Part shown: piece by piece, positions 36,116 through 44,993 of the stretch
How the letters are laid out: the number at the start of each line of letters is the position of its first letter
Numbering within the stretch: position 1 is the stretch's first letter
Assembly (NCBI RefSeq): GCF_904848585.1
Contig: NZ_CAJHCR010000001.1
Coordinates: forward strand, 1,054,001-1,118,000
Direction of reading: 5' to 3'
Length of the DNA stretch: 64,000 bases
DNA from: Paraburkholderia kirstenboschensis
GTDB lineage: Bacteria > Pseudomonadota > Gammaproteobacteria > Burkholderiales > Burkholderiaceae
The notes under the pieces: model-generated
The model's input: the letters and a program-made list of their open reading frames with translations, nothing else
Database searches by the model: none
Told to the model about the DNA's origin: nothing
Position numbers and translations under genes: made by a program

Positions 36116-37446
36116 GCATACTGATCATCGCCGACGATCTGTCCGGCGCCGCGGATTGCGCGATCGGCTTTGCGAGCGCCGGGCACCGCACCATCGTGAC
36201 GCTCGACGTGCCGGCGCATGGGCTCGACGCACAGGCGGCCGACGTGATCGCCGCCGACACCGACACCCGCCGTCTCACGCCCGCCCAGGCCGCGCAACGT
36301 AGCGCGGCGGCCTGGCAGACATTGCGCGCGCCCGGCCGGCGTCTGTACAAGAAAATCGACTCGACGCTGCGCGGCAATTGGGCGGCCGAGGTCGCCGCGT
36401 TGCAGCCGCTAGCCGGCCTCGCGATCGTCGCGCCTGCGTTCCCCGCGACCGGCCGCACCTTGCGCGGCGGTCGCGTCTTCGTGCACGGCGAACCGCTCGA
36501 ATCCACCGACACGTGGAAGCTCGACAATCCCGGCCGCGCCGCCGACCTGCACGCGATGCTCGCGGAAGCCGGCCTCTCGACGGCGCAACTCGAGGTCGAC
36601 GCGTTGCGCGAAGGTGCCGACACGCTCGCCGCGCGGATCGCAGCGGTGGCAGCGAGCGGCAAGCAGGCACTGGTGGTGGACGCAGAGACAAGGCAGGATT
36701 TATTGACGCTCGCTCAGGTCACGACGCAGATGAGCGAGGCGCTGTTCTGGGTCGGCTCGGGCGGCCTCGCGCGCGAGATCGCGGGCCTCGCAGGTCTGTT
36801 CGACGCCCGAGCGGCGGCACAGACCCAGTGCGCGTCGCAACCGCGCGATGAAAACGCGCCGGTGCTGATTCTCGTGGGCAGTCTTTCGGCGGTGTCGGAC
36901 CGGCAGTGCGCGATGTTGCGCGAACGTGCCGGCATGGCGGAACTGACCGTACCGCCCGCGATGCTGCGCGACGCAGAGCGTCACCCCGACTGGCCCGCAT
37001 GGCGGGCGCGCATTGGCGAGGTGATCGCTACGCGCGCGGATCTGTTGCTGCGCATCGGCCGCGACGACGCGTTCGATCCCGCCGAAGGCGCGCTGCTGTC
37101 CACGGCACTTGCCGCGCTCGTCGAGCCGCACTTCGGTGCGCTCGGCGGATTAATCGCGACGGGCGGTGAAACCGCGCGCGCGATGCTGAGTGCCGTCGGC
37201 GTCGGCAGTGTCGAACTGATTGCGGAGATAGAAGCGGGCGTGGCCGTCGGCAAGCCGGTCGACGCGCGCGCCTCACAGCCGCATCTGCGTATCGTCACGA
37301 AGGCGGGCGCCTTCGGCACCGATCACGCGCTGTTTGCGGCGTGGCGCTATCTGCGCGAAACGCCGGCAACGTCGGCGGTCGCGGGCATCGGCTCGAACGG
37401 CTCGAACGGCTCGAACGGCGCACACGGCTCACACGATCCAGCCTGA
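36112..37446 (+). CDS. dtnK: Four-carbon acid sugar kinase (DUF1537; threonate kinase-like)
   Basis: 444 residues. DUF1537 kinases phosphorylate D-threonate, L-threonate/erythronate and similar acids at O4. The N-terminal domain starts [15 protein letters not shown] and contains [14 protein letters not shown] near 78; the C-terminal ATP-binding domain has [12 protein letters not shown] near 345 and [12 protein letters not shown] near 400. The last ~25 residues are a low-complexity tail with [10 protein letters not shown] encoded by three exact GGCTCGAAC repeats (37390-37416), not expected in the family. Start overlaps kdgT by four bases. With pdxA2 next, D-threonate is the most likely substrate class. 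Confidence 0.9.
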   Translation: MSILIIADDLSGAADCAIGFASAGHRTIVTLDVPAHGLDAQAADVIAADTDTRRLTPAQAAQRSAAAWQTLRAPGRRLYKKIDSTLRGNWAAEVAALQPLAGLAIVAPAFPATGRTLRGGRVFVHGEPLESTDTWKLDNPGRAADLHAMLAEAGLSTAQLEVDALREGADTLAARIAAVAASGKQALVVDAETRQDLLTLAQVTTQMSEALFWVGSGGLAREIAGLAGLFDARAAAQTQCASQPRDENAPVLILVGSLSAVSDRQCAMLRERAGMAELTVPPAMLRDAERHPDWPAWRARIGEVIATRADLLLRIGRDDAFDPAEGALLSTALAALVEPHFGALGGLIATGGETARAMLSAVGVGSVELIAEIEAGVAVGKPVDARASQPHLRIVTKAGAFGTDHALFAAWRYLRETPATSAVAGIGSNGSNGSNGAHGSHDPA

Positions 37447-37508
37447 GCGCCGCATCGGCGCAATCAGGCGGGCAGGACAGGCAGACATCAAGGACCAGGC
37501 AAAACATC

Positions 37509-38510
37509 ATGAGCAACTACCTCCCAGTCATCGGCATCACGATGGGCGACGCAGCGGGCGTCGGCCCGGAAATCATCGTCAAGAGCCTTGCGCACGACAT
37601 CGTCTACAAGCAGTGCCGTCCGCTCGTGATCGGCGACGCGCGCCGGCTCGAACGCGCGAACGAGATCGTCGGCGGCACCGCAAAAATCCGCCGCATCAAG
37701 GAAGCGGCCGAAGCGCGCTACGAGCCGGGCATGATCGACTGCATCGACCTCGACCTGATTCCCGCCGACATGCCGTTTGGCCAGTTGTCGGCAGTCGCCG
37801 GCGACGCCGCCTATCAGTTCATCGCGCGCGCGGTTCAACTCGCCCAGGCGAAGCAGATCGACGCGATCTGCACTGCGCCGCTGAACAAGGAAGCGCTGCA
37901 CGCGGGCGGCCACAAGTTTCCCGGCCACACGGAAATGCTCGCCTACCTGACGGGCGTCGACGAGGTGTCGATGATGCTGGTTGCGCCGCAACTGCGCGTG
38001 ATCCACGTGACCACGCATATCGGCATCATCGACGCGATCCGCAAGATCGAGCCGGGTCTCGTGCAACGCACCATCGAGCGCGGCAACGCGACGCTGGTGA
38101 AGGCCGGCATTGCGAAGCCGCGCATCGGCGTGTGCGGCATCAATCCGCACGCCGGCGAAAACGGCCTGTTCGGTTACGGCGAGGAAGAAGAGAAGATCGT
38201 GCCGGCCGTGAAAGTGCTGCAGGAACGCGGGCTCGACGTGACGGGGCCGCTGCCCGCCGACACGCTGTTTTTCCGCGCGGGCCGCGGCGATTTCGACCTG
38301 GTGGTCGCGATGTATCACGATCAGGGCCACGGCCCGGTGAAGGTGCTCGGCCTCGAAGCCGGCGTGAATGTGACCGTGGGCCTCGAAGTGATCCGCACGT
38401 CGGTCGATCACGGCACCGCATTCGACATTGCGGGTAAGGGCATCGCCGACGAGCGCAGCTTGCTCGAGGCACTTCGCCAGGGCGCCGAACTCGCCACGCG
38501 GCGAGGCTGA
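37509..38510 (+). CDS. pdxA2: 4-phospho-D-threonate 3-dehydrogenase (PdxA2 family)
   Basis: 333 residues of the PdxA family, close in layout to the catabolic PdxA2 branch, which oxidises and decarboxylates 4-phosphothreonate or 4-phosphoerythronate to dihydroxyacetone phosphate. Metal and substrate motifs are visible: HKFPGHTE near 140, GINPHAGENG near 212 and YHDQGHGPVK near 272. With DtnK it forms the known two-step route from a threonate to a central metabolite. The vitamin B6 role of PdxA proper is unlikely in this context. Confidence 0.9.
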   Translation: MSNYLPVIGITMGDAAGVGPEIIVKSLAHDIVYKQCRPLVIGDARRLERANEIVGGTAKIRRIKEAAEARYEPGMIDCIDLDLIPADMPFGQLSAVAGDAAYQFIARAVQLAQAKQIDAICTAPLNKEALHAGGHKFPGHTEMLAYLTGVDEVSMMLVAPQLRVIHVTTHIGIIDAIRKIEPGLVQRTIERGNATLVKAGIAKPRIGVCGINPHAGENGLFGYGEEEEKIVPAVKVLQERGLDVTGPLPADTLFFRAGRGDFDLVVAMYHDQGHGPVKVLGLEAGVNVTVGLEVIRTSVDHGTAFDIAGKGIADERSLLEALRQGAELATRRG

Positions 38511-38566
38511 AGCAGGGCAAGTGGCGCGGCGGCCGTGGTGTAAGATCGGCAGCCTCTTTACTGCAG

Positions 38567-39412
38567 ATGACAGCCATGAAAGCGTCCGAGCGCCATCGCG
38601 CGATTCTCGATCTCGTTGTGACCGGCGACGCCAACGTCGAACAACTGAGCGCCGCGCTCGGCGTGTCCGAGGCAACGGTCCGGCGCGATCTCACGACGCT
38701 CGCGAACCAGCGCCGCCTCGTGCGCACCTATGGCGGCGCGACCGCGCTGATCGGCTCGCATGAGCCGGAGGCGTCGCTGGAGGAACGCAAGGCGACGCAG
38801 CGCGAACAGAAAGAAGCCATCGCGCGCGCGGCTGCCGCGCATGTGCACGACGGCGATACGGTACTGCTCGACGGCGGCACGACTTGCGCCGCACTCGCGC
38901 GGCATCTCGGCTCGCGCGTCGATCTTCACGTGGTCACCAATAATCTGCTTGCCGTGATGACGCTCGCGAACGCACCGGGCGTGCATCTGACGCTGCTCGG
39001 AGGCGATTTGCGCAATTCGAGCATGAGCACGCTCGGGCCGCTCGCCGAACTTTCGCTGAGCCGTTTGAGCGTCGACAAGGCGTTTCTCGGCGCCGATGGC
39101 GTGGTCGCCGAATTCGGACTTTGCGAAGCGAGCGCGCAGCAGGCGTATCTGAAAGACTGCATCGTCCGGCGCGCGGCGCAAGTCATCGTGCTCGCCGACG
39201 CCGACAAACTCGGCCGCTCGCGACAGCAACACTGGACTCCGCTCGAACGCGACTGGCGACTCATTACATCGAACGTCGCCGACGAGGCGCGTCTTGCGCC
39301 GTTCAGAGCGCTAGGACGCGTCGTCGTGGAGACAGCGGATGTCGATAGCTCGCCGCTTGCGGCGGCGCCTGGCGAAGCTGCGCCTCGACGTACGGTCGCT
39401 CCGTCGGGCTGA
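38567..39412 (+). CDS. DeoR/GlpR-family transcriptional regulator
   Basis: 281 residues: N-terminal helix-turn-helix (about 5-60, with LSAALGVSEATVRRDLTTL) and the C-terminal DeoR sensor domain (about 80-240) that binds phosphorylated sugars, containing LLDGGTTCAALARHL and GADGV. Start could be the ATG at 38567 or 38576; neither has a strong ribosome-binding site. Being last in the kdgT-dtnK-pdxA2 operon, it probably represses it, released by a sugar acid phosphate such as phosphothreonate. Confidence 0.92.
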   Translation: MTAMKASERHRAILDLVVTGDANVEQLSAALGVSEATVRRDLTTLANQRRLVRTYGGATALIGSHEPEASLEERKATQREQKEAIARAAAAHVHDGDTVLLDGGTTCAALARHLGSRVDLHVVTNNLLAVMTLANAPGVHLTLLGGDLRNSSMSTLGPLAELSLSRLSVDKAFLGADGVVAEFGLCEASAQQAYLKDCIVRRAAQVIVLADADKLGRSRQQHWTPLERDWRLITSNVADEARLAPFRALGRVVVETADVDSSPLAAAPGEAAPRRTVAPSG

Positions 39413-39437
39413 AGTACGACCGCGGTGACCGCGCGCG

Positions 39438-39926
39438 TTGCGCGGCAAAGTGTGCGCATCGCCTGAATATATCGAGCGCAACGGCGCGCCGCGGACCATC
39501 GACGAGCTTGCTCAACATCGCTGCACCGGGTATCGGCGCGCAAACACGGGCAAGCTGGCTCAGTGGCAGTTCCAGATTGGCGATGAGATCGTCTATCGCG
39601 ATGTGCCCGCCGCCATCTGCGTGAACGATACGGAAATGGAAACACAGGCGGTGTTGTCCGGTCTTGGTATCGGGCAGTTGGGTAGTTTCAACGCAACGCC
39701 TCATATCAGAAGCGGCCGGCTCGTACCGTTGCTGACGCGGCACGTGACTGAGTACGGCATGGTTTATATCTACTACGGACATCGCACCGAACAGTCGCTG
39801 CGGGTGAAGACGTTTATCGACTTCATGGTCGAGCGCGTGGCCGGCAATCGGAGCTTCTTCCTCGATCCGTCGGAGCTTCGCGCGAGGCAGCCGCAGCAGG
39901 ACCGCGCGGCGAAGAAACGTGGCTAG
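39438..39926 (+). pseudogene. LysR-type regulator, C-terminal half only
   Basis: An open frame of 162 codons whose product matches the second half of a LysR effector-binding domain: the segment GKVCASPEYIERNGAP and, later, VNDTEMETQAVLSGLGIGQL and SGRLVPLLTRH are typical. No helix-turn-helix is encoded; an in-frame stop lies just upstream at 39426-39428 and the DeoR gene ends at 39412. The N-terminal two thirds have therefore been lost. A plausible TTG at 39438 exists but there is no good ribosome-binding site. Confidence 0.72.
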
Positions 39927-40018
39927 CTGTGCTGTTTCGACAGAGAACGCGACGAGCACGATCCTCAGACAGCCTCCCGATCGAACACGCATTGCAGTGA
40001 CACATATCGCACATATCG

Positions 40019-40645
40019 TCAGGCGTCTTCGTCGAACGATCCTGTGCGCACTTCACCATTGCGGACGTAGCGGGTGATCAGCACACCGCCTGGCGTCGCG
40101 GCCGAGTGCGTCAGAGTGAAGGCACGCGCGCGTGCGTTGTCCCCAAACAGGCGCTTGCCGGGCCCGAGCATGACGGGGTAGATCAGAAGGCGCAGTTCGT
40201 CCACCAGATCTTCTGCGAGCAGTTGGCGCACCATGTCACCGCTGCCGAACGTCAATAGATCGGCGCCGTCCCGACGTTTGAGCGCGCGTATCGCGTCGCC
40301 CAGGCCGCCCTTCAGCGCATGGCTGTGCTCCCAATCAAGGGTGTCCGGCCGATGTGTAGCCACGTGCCTCGCTACGCTGTTGAACAGATCGGCGATGCCG
40401 CCGCTGTGCGAATCGGCCGGCACGTGCGGCCAGTACGCGGCGAATATGTCGTAAGTGCAGCGGCCCAACAGCAATTCGAAGGGCTGCGAGAGCAGATCCT
40501 GCAGATGTTGCCCGATGGCTTCGTCAGCATACGGCACCATCCAGCCGCCGAAACGGAATTGACCGCTGGGATCTTCGCCCGGGCCGCCGGCTGATTGAAT
40601 GACGCCGTCCAGGCTGATGAAAGCCCAAACAGTGAGCTTGCGCAT
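40019..40645 (-). CDS. Dihydrofolate reductase-like (RibD C-terminal domain) family protein
   Basis: 208 residues of the RibD C-terminal/DHFR-like family. It begins MRKLTVWAFISLDGVIQ, the standard start of this group, with LLGRCTYDIFAAYWP near 60 and LTFGSGDMVRQLLAEDLVDEL near 130 for NADPH binding. These proteins are YwjB/YyaP-like and usually not true folate enzymes; their substrate is unknown. GGAG six bases upstream of the ATG. No operon partner. Confidence 0.88.
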   Translation of the reverse strand: MRKLTVWAFISLDGVIQSAGGPGEDPSGQFRFGGWMVPYADEAIGQHLQDLLSQPFELLLGRCTYDIFAAYWPHVPADSHSGGIADLFNSVARHVATHRPDTLDWEHSHALKGGLGDAIRALKRRDGADLLTFGSGDMVRQLLAEDLVDELRLLIYPVMLGPGKRLFGDNARARAFTLTHSAATPGGVLITRYVRNGEVRTGSFDEDA

Positions 40646-40736
40646 AACGTTCTCCAGATCGACGGACCCGATCGGTCCCGCAGATACGACGAACGAGCAG
40701 CGTGTGGATCGACAGGCGGCCCCGCAGCCTACGGCT

Positions 40737-41144
40737 TCATTGACCTAGTCGCGCGGATTGGATTTTATCGCCGCTCTGTTCGCCCGGCTTATCGGCGCCC
40801 GTCTTGGGCGGCGTCGGGCCTGCGCAGGCTTCGAGCGCGACGACCGCCCGTTTCGCAAGCTCGACCGTTTCGTCACATGCGGCCACGTTTCGCAGCATGC
40901 TGCAACGGGCTCCCCAACCGAGCTTCGACAACACGGAGCGCAGCTTCGCGAGCGCCGCCAGCGGCGAGCCGCTGTCTGAAATGAGCGAGGCCATGTCGAA
41001 CGCGCTGCCGGCCGGCGTCGTGATCACTGTTGGACAGGCCGACGCGGCGCCGGCGCTGGAGACGAAGAGCGCCAGTGTCAGCCCGACGGTGCCCGTGCGC
41101 AATCCGCCGGGAACATCGAAATACGTATTCATCGATACGATCAT
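40737..41144 (-). CDS. Small secreted protein of unknown function
   Basis: 135 residues. A signal peptide is likely (hydrophobic GLTLALFVSSAGAASA, cleavage before CPTV), although a lipoprotein Cys directly after the cleavage site is also possible. The mature part has three further Cys residues, giving four with the first, compatible with two disulfides, and ends in a polar tail. GGGAG seven bases before the ATG supports translation. I recognise no domain. It lies alone between the DHFR-like gene and the glycosyltransferase gene on the same strand. Confidence 0.62.
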   Translation of the reverse strand: MIVSMNTYFDVPGGLRTGTVGLTLALFVSSAGAASACPTVITTPAGSAFDMASLISDSGSPLAALAKLRSVLSKLGWGARCSMLRNVAACDETVELAKRAVVALEACAGPTPPKTGADKPGEQSGDKIQSARLGQ

Positions 41145-41247
41145 AGGAAACTCCCGGTCGGTAGGATGCGATGCTGGCTAGATCGCACGGCTCAGTTTGG
41201 GCGGCGGGTTTTCATTCTGCTCTCACGCGCCGGGAGAAAAAAGCACC

Positions 41248-42060
41248 TCAACGATTTCCCTGGAGTTGCACGAGCGCTTTGCGGTACTTTCGGCGCGTAT
41301 AGGAGGAAGCGTAAAGCGCGAGGGTTAGACCGATGCGGCCGTCGCGGACATTGCCTTTGCGGATGTACCACTTCAGAAAGGCCCCCAATGGGCTGATCCA
41401 GCTTTTGAGCCACAGCACGCGAGCCGGCTCTCTTTTATCCAGCAGGTCGGTGGCGGCGAGGTCCGTGTACAGATCGAGTTTGGTTTTCATCTCCGTCGCG
41501 GTCTCGAACGTACGATGCACGACCGGCGACTCGATTCGCCCACAGTTGTCGTAACCGGTGAGGGTTTCGTGAACGCTATGGTCGGTGAAACGCAGCGTGG
41601 CGCGCCGATAGATGCGGATCGGATAGTCCGGCGAGGAGATCGGCAGCAGCGCGTGAATGACCTTACCCATGACCACCCAGTCCCGCCTGACGGCATACGC
41701 GTCGTGATCAAAGCCGCGGGTTTTCAGTGCGAGTACTTCGTCGATTAGCGCGTCGCTCGCAATTTCGTCGCTATCGAAGAACATCACGGTTTCGTGCAAG
41801 CAGAGCCCGTTGGCGAACTGCCGTTGCGCGCGAAAATTGTCGAATGGCCGATGCACGACTCGTGCGCCGTGTTTGGCCGCAATCGACAGCGTTGCGTCGG
41901 TGCTGCCGCTGTCCACGATCAGTAGATCATCCGCGGCACGTTTCGCGGCCGTCAGAACCTTGTCCAGATAACGCTCGCTGTTGTAGGTGAGAACGTAGAC
42001 GGATAGTGGAGTCAAATCGAAACCTGAAGTAATGGGTTGGACCGGCTGGCGTTTTACCAT
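41248..42060 (-). CDS. Family 2 glycosyltransferase, WaaE/KdtX-like
   Basis: About 270 residues. GT-A fold transferase with LSVYVLTYNSERYLD at the start of the domain, LLIVDSGSTDAT near 45, and FFDSDEIAS as the metal-binding DxD-type motif near 95. The C-terminal third with WLKSWISPLGAFLKWY is like LPS core glycosyltransferases of the WaaE group, which add glucose to the inner core. I use the ATG at 42060 (MVKRQPVQP); the frame stays open to 42156 without a ribosome-binding site. No other LPS gene is near, so the acceptor is uncertain. Confidence 0.9.
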   Translation of the reverse strand: MVKRQPVQPITSGFDLTPLSVYVLTYNSERYLDKVLTAAKRAADDLLIVDSGSTDATLSIAAKHGARVVHRPFDNFRAQRQFANGLCLHETVMFFDSDEIASDALIDEVLALKTRGFDHDAYAVRRDWVVMGKVIHALLPISSPDYPIRIYRRATLRFTDHSVHETLTGYDNCGRIESPVVHRTFETATEMKTKLDLYTDLAATDLLDKREPARVLWLKSWISPLGAFLKWYIRKGNVRDGRIGLTLALYASSYTRRKYRKALVQLQGNR

Positions 42061-42519
42061 CCGGGCGCGAGCACGTTGGTCATCGTGACAATCAATTTGT
42101 GCCGGGCGCGCAATCGTGCGCGGTGCTGCTAACGAACAGGAAGCCGAAGACGCCATGCGGGGAACCGTCCTGCCCCTTCGGGCGGCGGCTGCTCGTTGAC
42201 AAAGCGATACACGTGCACCGGGGTTACTGCGTGAGTACGGGTTTTAGCGTTCGGCCGGCGGGTGATTTTACATTGTTGTGCGGATGTCCCCGGCGATCGC
42301 TTCCATCACCTGTCGTGCGTGTGGCAATCCCGTCGTGCGCTTCGCGTTGTTTTTTCGCGACTTGACGAAGGGCCGGTTGCGCCGACAAGCACGTGCCAGA
42401 AGCTTCTGACGCGATCAGGGCATGCTTTCATACAAAACACCCGATGTTCATGCCCCGCAAACGTGGCTACGATTCGAGAGGCGTCAGCGTTCCCAAACGT
42501 TCGGCGTGTGTGTTTGTTC

Positions 42520-42544
42520 GCCGCAGCTTGTCTGCGGCTTTTTT
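42520..42544 (+). terminator. Strong Rho-independent terminator without an assigned gene
   Basis: Perfect seven-base stem GCCGCAG (42520-42526) and CTGCGGC (42532-42538), five-base loop, then six T (42539-42544). The opposite strand has no T run after the hairpin, so it acts rightward. No rightward gene is annotated upstream; the nearest genes are leftward. It either ends a non-coding RNA or is what remains of a lost gene. Confidence 0.78.
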
Positions 42545-42950
42545 CTGCGCGTCGATTCTGTCTTTCCTCGCTCCGCGATCTATCGTGATCGTCCCCAGCG
42601 GCGCAAAACTTCTGCGCGTGCGTCGCGGCGGCGCGCTGTCGTATGCCGCCGTCGTTGGGCGCCAGCCCAGCGGTTCAACTCCTCCTTCACAGAACGAAGC
42701 TTGATAGCGGACGTCGACACGATCGTGTCAGATCGACTAACTAACTAATAAGCACGCTCGAACCCACAAAGGGAGCTCCCCGAGCATCGCCGCAAGATCC
42801 CTTGCCGCCCGTCTCACGTGCCACCCGACACTCCCTGAGCGCCCGCTGGCCGGGCCCCGACACTCACTGCACGGCAAACGTCGAACGAGAGCCGCGCCGC
42901 ACCTGTCCCGCGCGGCTGGAGCGCGCCTGCCATCTCTCTGGTAAACCCGC

Positions 42951-42979
42951 TTGCACCATAATTTTGATGAGCCTATATT
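42951..42979 (+). promoter_or_regulatory. Possible promoter of the crotonase-ABC-ligase operon
   Basis: TTGCAC at 42951-42956 and TATATT at 42974-42979 are separated by exactly 17 bases. The -10 matches five of six consensus bases, the -35 only three, as expected for an activator-dependent promoter. It lies about 35 bases before the start of the crotonase gene. Confidence 0.38.
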
Positions 42980-42995
42980 GCATTACACCATCAAC

Positions 42996-43014
42996 TATTG
43001 CGATGCGATAACTC
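42996..43014. promoter_or_regulatory. Candidate IclR operator ahead of the crotonase gene
   Basis: The 12 bases directly before the start codon, ATGCGATAACTC (43003-43014), match ATGCGATAATTC (49445-49456) in front of the IclR gene at 11 of 12 positions. The overlapping segment 42996-43010 (TATTGCGATGCGATA) is also a partial dyad. Its position downstream of the putative -10 would suit repression. Confidence 0.4.
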
Positions 43015-43776
43015 ATGAACAATGACGTGCTGTTCTCGAATCACGGCCGCGTCGCGGTCATTACCCTCAATCGTCCCGAGCGTTTGAACGCGTGGACCAC
43101 GCCGATGCGCGAAATGATCATCGAGGCGTTGGAGCGCTTCAACAACGACCCGGACGTCGCCGCGATCATCATGACGGGTGCGGGCAACCGGGCGTTCTCG
43201 GCAGGCCAGGACCTGTCGGAGGCACATGATTTCGACGGCGAACGCGCGGTGGCGTGGGTCAAGGAATGGCAGCGCTATTACACGGCGCTGCGCAGCCTCG
43301 CCAAGCCGCTCGTCATGGCGTTGAACGGCACGGCCGCTGGCTCGGCATTCCAGGTGGCGTTGCTCGGCGATATCCGCGTCGGGCATGCAGGCGTGCGCAT
43401 GGGTCAGCCGGAGATCAACGCGGGCATTGCCAGCACGACTGGTCCCTGGATCATGAACTCGATGCTCGGCATGTCGCGCACCATCGAGCTCACGCTGACG
43501 GGCCGTCTGATGGACGCGGACGAGTGTCATCGCATCGGCCTCATCCATCATCTGGTCGACGAGGACAAGGTGTTCGGGAAGGCGCTGGAAATTGCCACCG
43601 AACTCGCCGCCAAGCCGCCCGTCGCGATGCGTCTGGACAAGCAGCGCTTTCGCGAGATGACGGAGCCGGGGTTCGTCGACTGCATCGAAGCGGGCGAGCG
43701 CATTCAGCGCGAAGCGTACGACTCGGGCGAACCCGCTCGCATGATGGAAGAGTTCTTCCTTAAGCGCGGAAAGTAG
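43015..43776 (+). CDS. Enoyl-CoA hydratase/isomerase family protein
   Basis: 253 residues, standard crotonase. Oxyanion-hole segments are RAFSAGQDLSE near 62 and NGTAAGSAFQVALLGD near 103; a Glu in GQPEINAGIAST near 136 fits a catalytic acid. The start codon has no clear ribosome-binding site, and an in-frame stop lies two codons upstream, so this ATG or a later one must be used. First gene of a + strand operon with an ABC transporter and an acyl-CoA ligase; hydration of the unsaturated acyl-CoA made by that ligase is the obvious role (compare CaiD with CaiC, or Ech with Fcs). Confidence 0.92.
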   Translation: MNNDVLFSNHGRVAVITLNRPERLNAWTTPMREMIIEALERFNNDPDVAAIIMTGAGNRAFSAGQDLSEAHDFDGERAVAWVKEWQRYYTALRSLAKPLVMALNGTAAGSAFQVALLGDIRVGHAGVRMGQPEINAGIASTTGPWIMNSMLGMSRTIELTLTGRLMDADECHRIGLIHHLVDEDKVFGKALEIATELAAKPPVAMRLDKQRFREMTEPGFVDCIEAGERIQREAYDSGEPARMMEEFFLKRGK

Positions 43777-43786
43777 CCGGCAGCGA

Positions 43787-43857
43787 GCGAGGCCGAATGC
43801 GAGGCCCGATGCGAGGTCAGACGCGAGGCCGAAGCGAGGCCCGAAGCCAGGCCCAAA
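43787..43857 (+). repeat. Imperfect 12-base tandem repeats after the crotonase gene
   Basis: Six consecutive units of GCGAGGCCCGAA-like sequence, 11-12 bases each, fill most of the gap between the crotonase stop and the binding-protein start. Units vary at one to three positions. It is non-coding and may be simple slippage-derived sequence or an mRNA structure separating the two genes. Confidence 0.6.
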
Positions 43858-43921
43858 GCCGCCAGAACCGAGGCAAAGTCGAGCCGTTCCAATCTCAACC
43901 CATGTGCGGGAGACCTGAACA

Positions 43922-44983
43922 ATGACGCAAGACTTCAATGCAACGCGCCGTCGCATTCTTCACGGCGCGGGCGCGCTTGCCGTGGCGAGCGCGATGCCGC
44001 TCGCCGCGCGAGCCCAATCGAAGCAGATCGTGGTGTCGGACCCGGGCGGTCCCTATACGACCGCGTATCGCGAAGCGTTCTACGATCCGTTCGAGAAAGC
44101 GACCGGTATCAAGGTCGTGAGCGTGGCGCGTGAATCGCAGCCCGTCGCGCAATTCGCGGCGATGGTGCAGACGAAGAACTATGTGTGGGACGTCACCACG
44201 CTCACGCTGTCGGCGGATATTCCTTACCTCGAATCGAAAGGCCTGCTTGAACCTATCGGCCTGAAGGCGAGCGACTATCCGGACATCATGCCCGAAGCGA
44301 TCACGCCGAACTGGCTCGGTGTAGACGTGTATTCGACCGTGCTCGCGTATCGCGCGGACAAGTTCAAGGGCAACGGCCCGAAATCGTGGGCGGACTTCTG
44401 GGACGTGAAGAAATTCCCCGGCCGCCGCTGCCTGCGGCGCAGTCCGCTCGACACGCTCGAACAGGCGCTGCTCGCCGACGGCGTGCCGCTCGACAAGCTC
44501 TATCCGCTCGACGTGGACCGCGCGTTCAAAAGCCTCGACAAGATCAAGCCGCACGTCAACATCTGGTGGACCTCGGGCGCGCAAGCCATGCAGGCGATCC
44601 AGAGCGGCGACGTCGACATGATCTCGGCGTGGAACGGCCGCGCGCAGGCCGCGAAGGACGGCGGCGCGCCGGTCACGATCGTATGGAACCAGGGCCTTTA
44701 TTCGATCGAAGGCTGGGGCATTCCCAAGGGCACGCCGCGCGCGGACGCGGCAAAGCAGTTCGTGCGTTTTTGCGCGGATGCGAAGCGTCAGGCGCTGCTC
44801 ACGCGCACGCTTGCCTACGGTCCCACCAACAAGAAAGCGTTCGAGACGATCCCCAAAGACCGCTCGACGTTGTTGCCCACGGCTCCTGACAACATTCGCG
44901 ATATGCGGCTGCCGAGTCCGCAATGGTGGGAAGCGAACCGTCAGAAAGTCACTGAGCGGTTCAATTCGTGGATCATTTCGTAA
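43922..44983 (+). CDS. ABC transporter substrate-binding protein, PotD-like
   Basis: 353 residues. Twin-arginine-type leader (TRRRILHGAG, then a hydrophobic stretch, cleavage after ARA), then a periplasmic binding fold of the spermidine/putrescine group: IVVSDPGGPYTTAYREAF near 34, IWWTSGAQAMQAIQSGDVDM near 216 and WGIPKGTPRADAAKQF near 268. GGGAGA precedes the ATG. Despite the group name, many members bind other small organic solutes; the acyl-CoA ligase and crotonase in the operon argue for an organic acid or betaine-like acid rather than a polyamine. Confidence 0.92.
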   Translation: MTQDFNATRRRILHGAGALAVASAMPLAARAQSKQIVVSDPGGPYTTAYREAFYDPFEKATGIKVVSVARESQPVAQFAAMVQTKNYVWDVTTLTLSADIPYLESKGLLEPIGLKASDYPDIMPEAITPNWLGVDVYSTVLAYRADKFKGNGPKSWADFWDVKKFPGRRCLRRSPLDTLEQALLADGVPLDKLYPLDVDRAFKSLDKIKPHVNIWWTSGAQAMQAIQSGDVDMISAWNGRAQAAKDGGAPVTIVWNQGLYSIEGWGIPKGTPRADAAKQFVRFCADAKRQALLTRTLAYGPTNKKAFETIPKDRSTLLPTAPDNIRDMRLPSPQWWEANRQKVTERFNSWIIS

Positions 44984-44993
44984 GGACGGCACC

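Larger units (their letters stand above)
42061..43014. other. Gene-free interval of almost 1 kb
   Basis: Several open frames of 60-110 codons exist on the plus strand (42262-42748) but they overlap one another, lack ribosome-binding sites and show no recognisable domain. The interval contains a strong terminator (42520-42544, listed), and a promoter-like element and candidate operator just before the crotonase gene (listed). A TTGACA at 42196-42201 has no suitable -10 partner. A small RNA gene ahead of the terminator is possible. Confidence 0.55.

Noticed and set aside
42196..42230. TTGACA at 42196-42201 as a promoter
   Set aside because: A perfect -35 box but no acceptable -10 box 15-19 bases downstream.
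42262..42748. Overlapping short open frames in the gene-free interval
   Set aside because: They overlap in different frames, lack ribosome-binding sites and domains, and the strong terminator lies inside them.
43787..43857. Tandem repeats considered as a CRISPR-like array
   Set aside because: Units are 11-12 bases, directly adjacent without spacers, and no cas genes are in the window.
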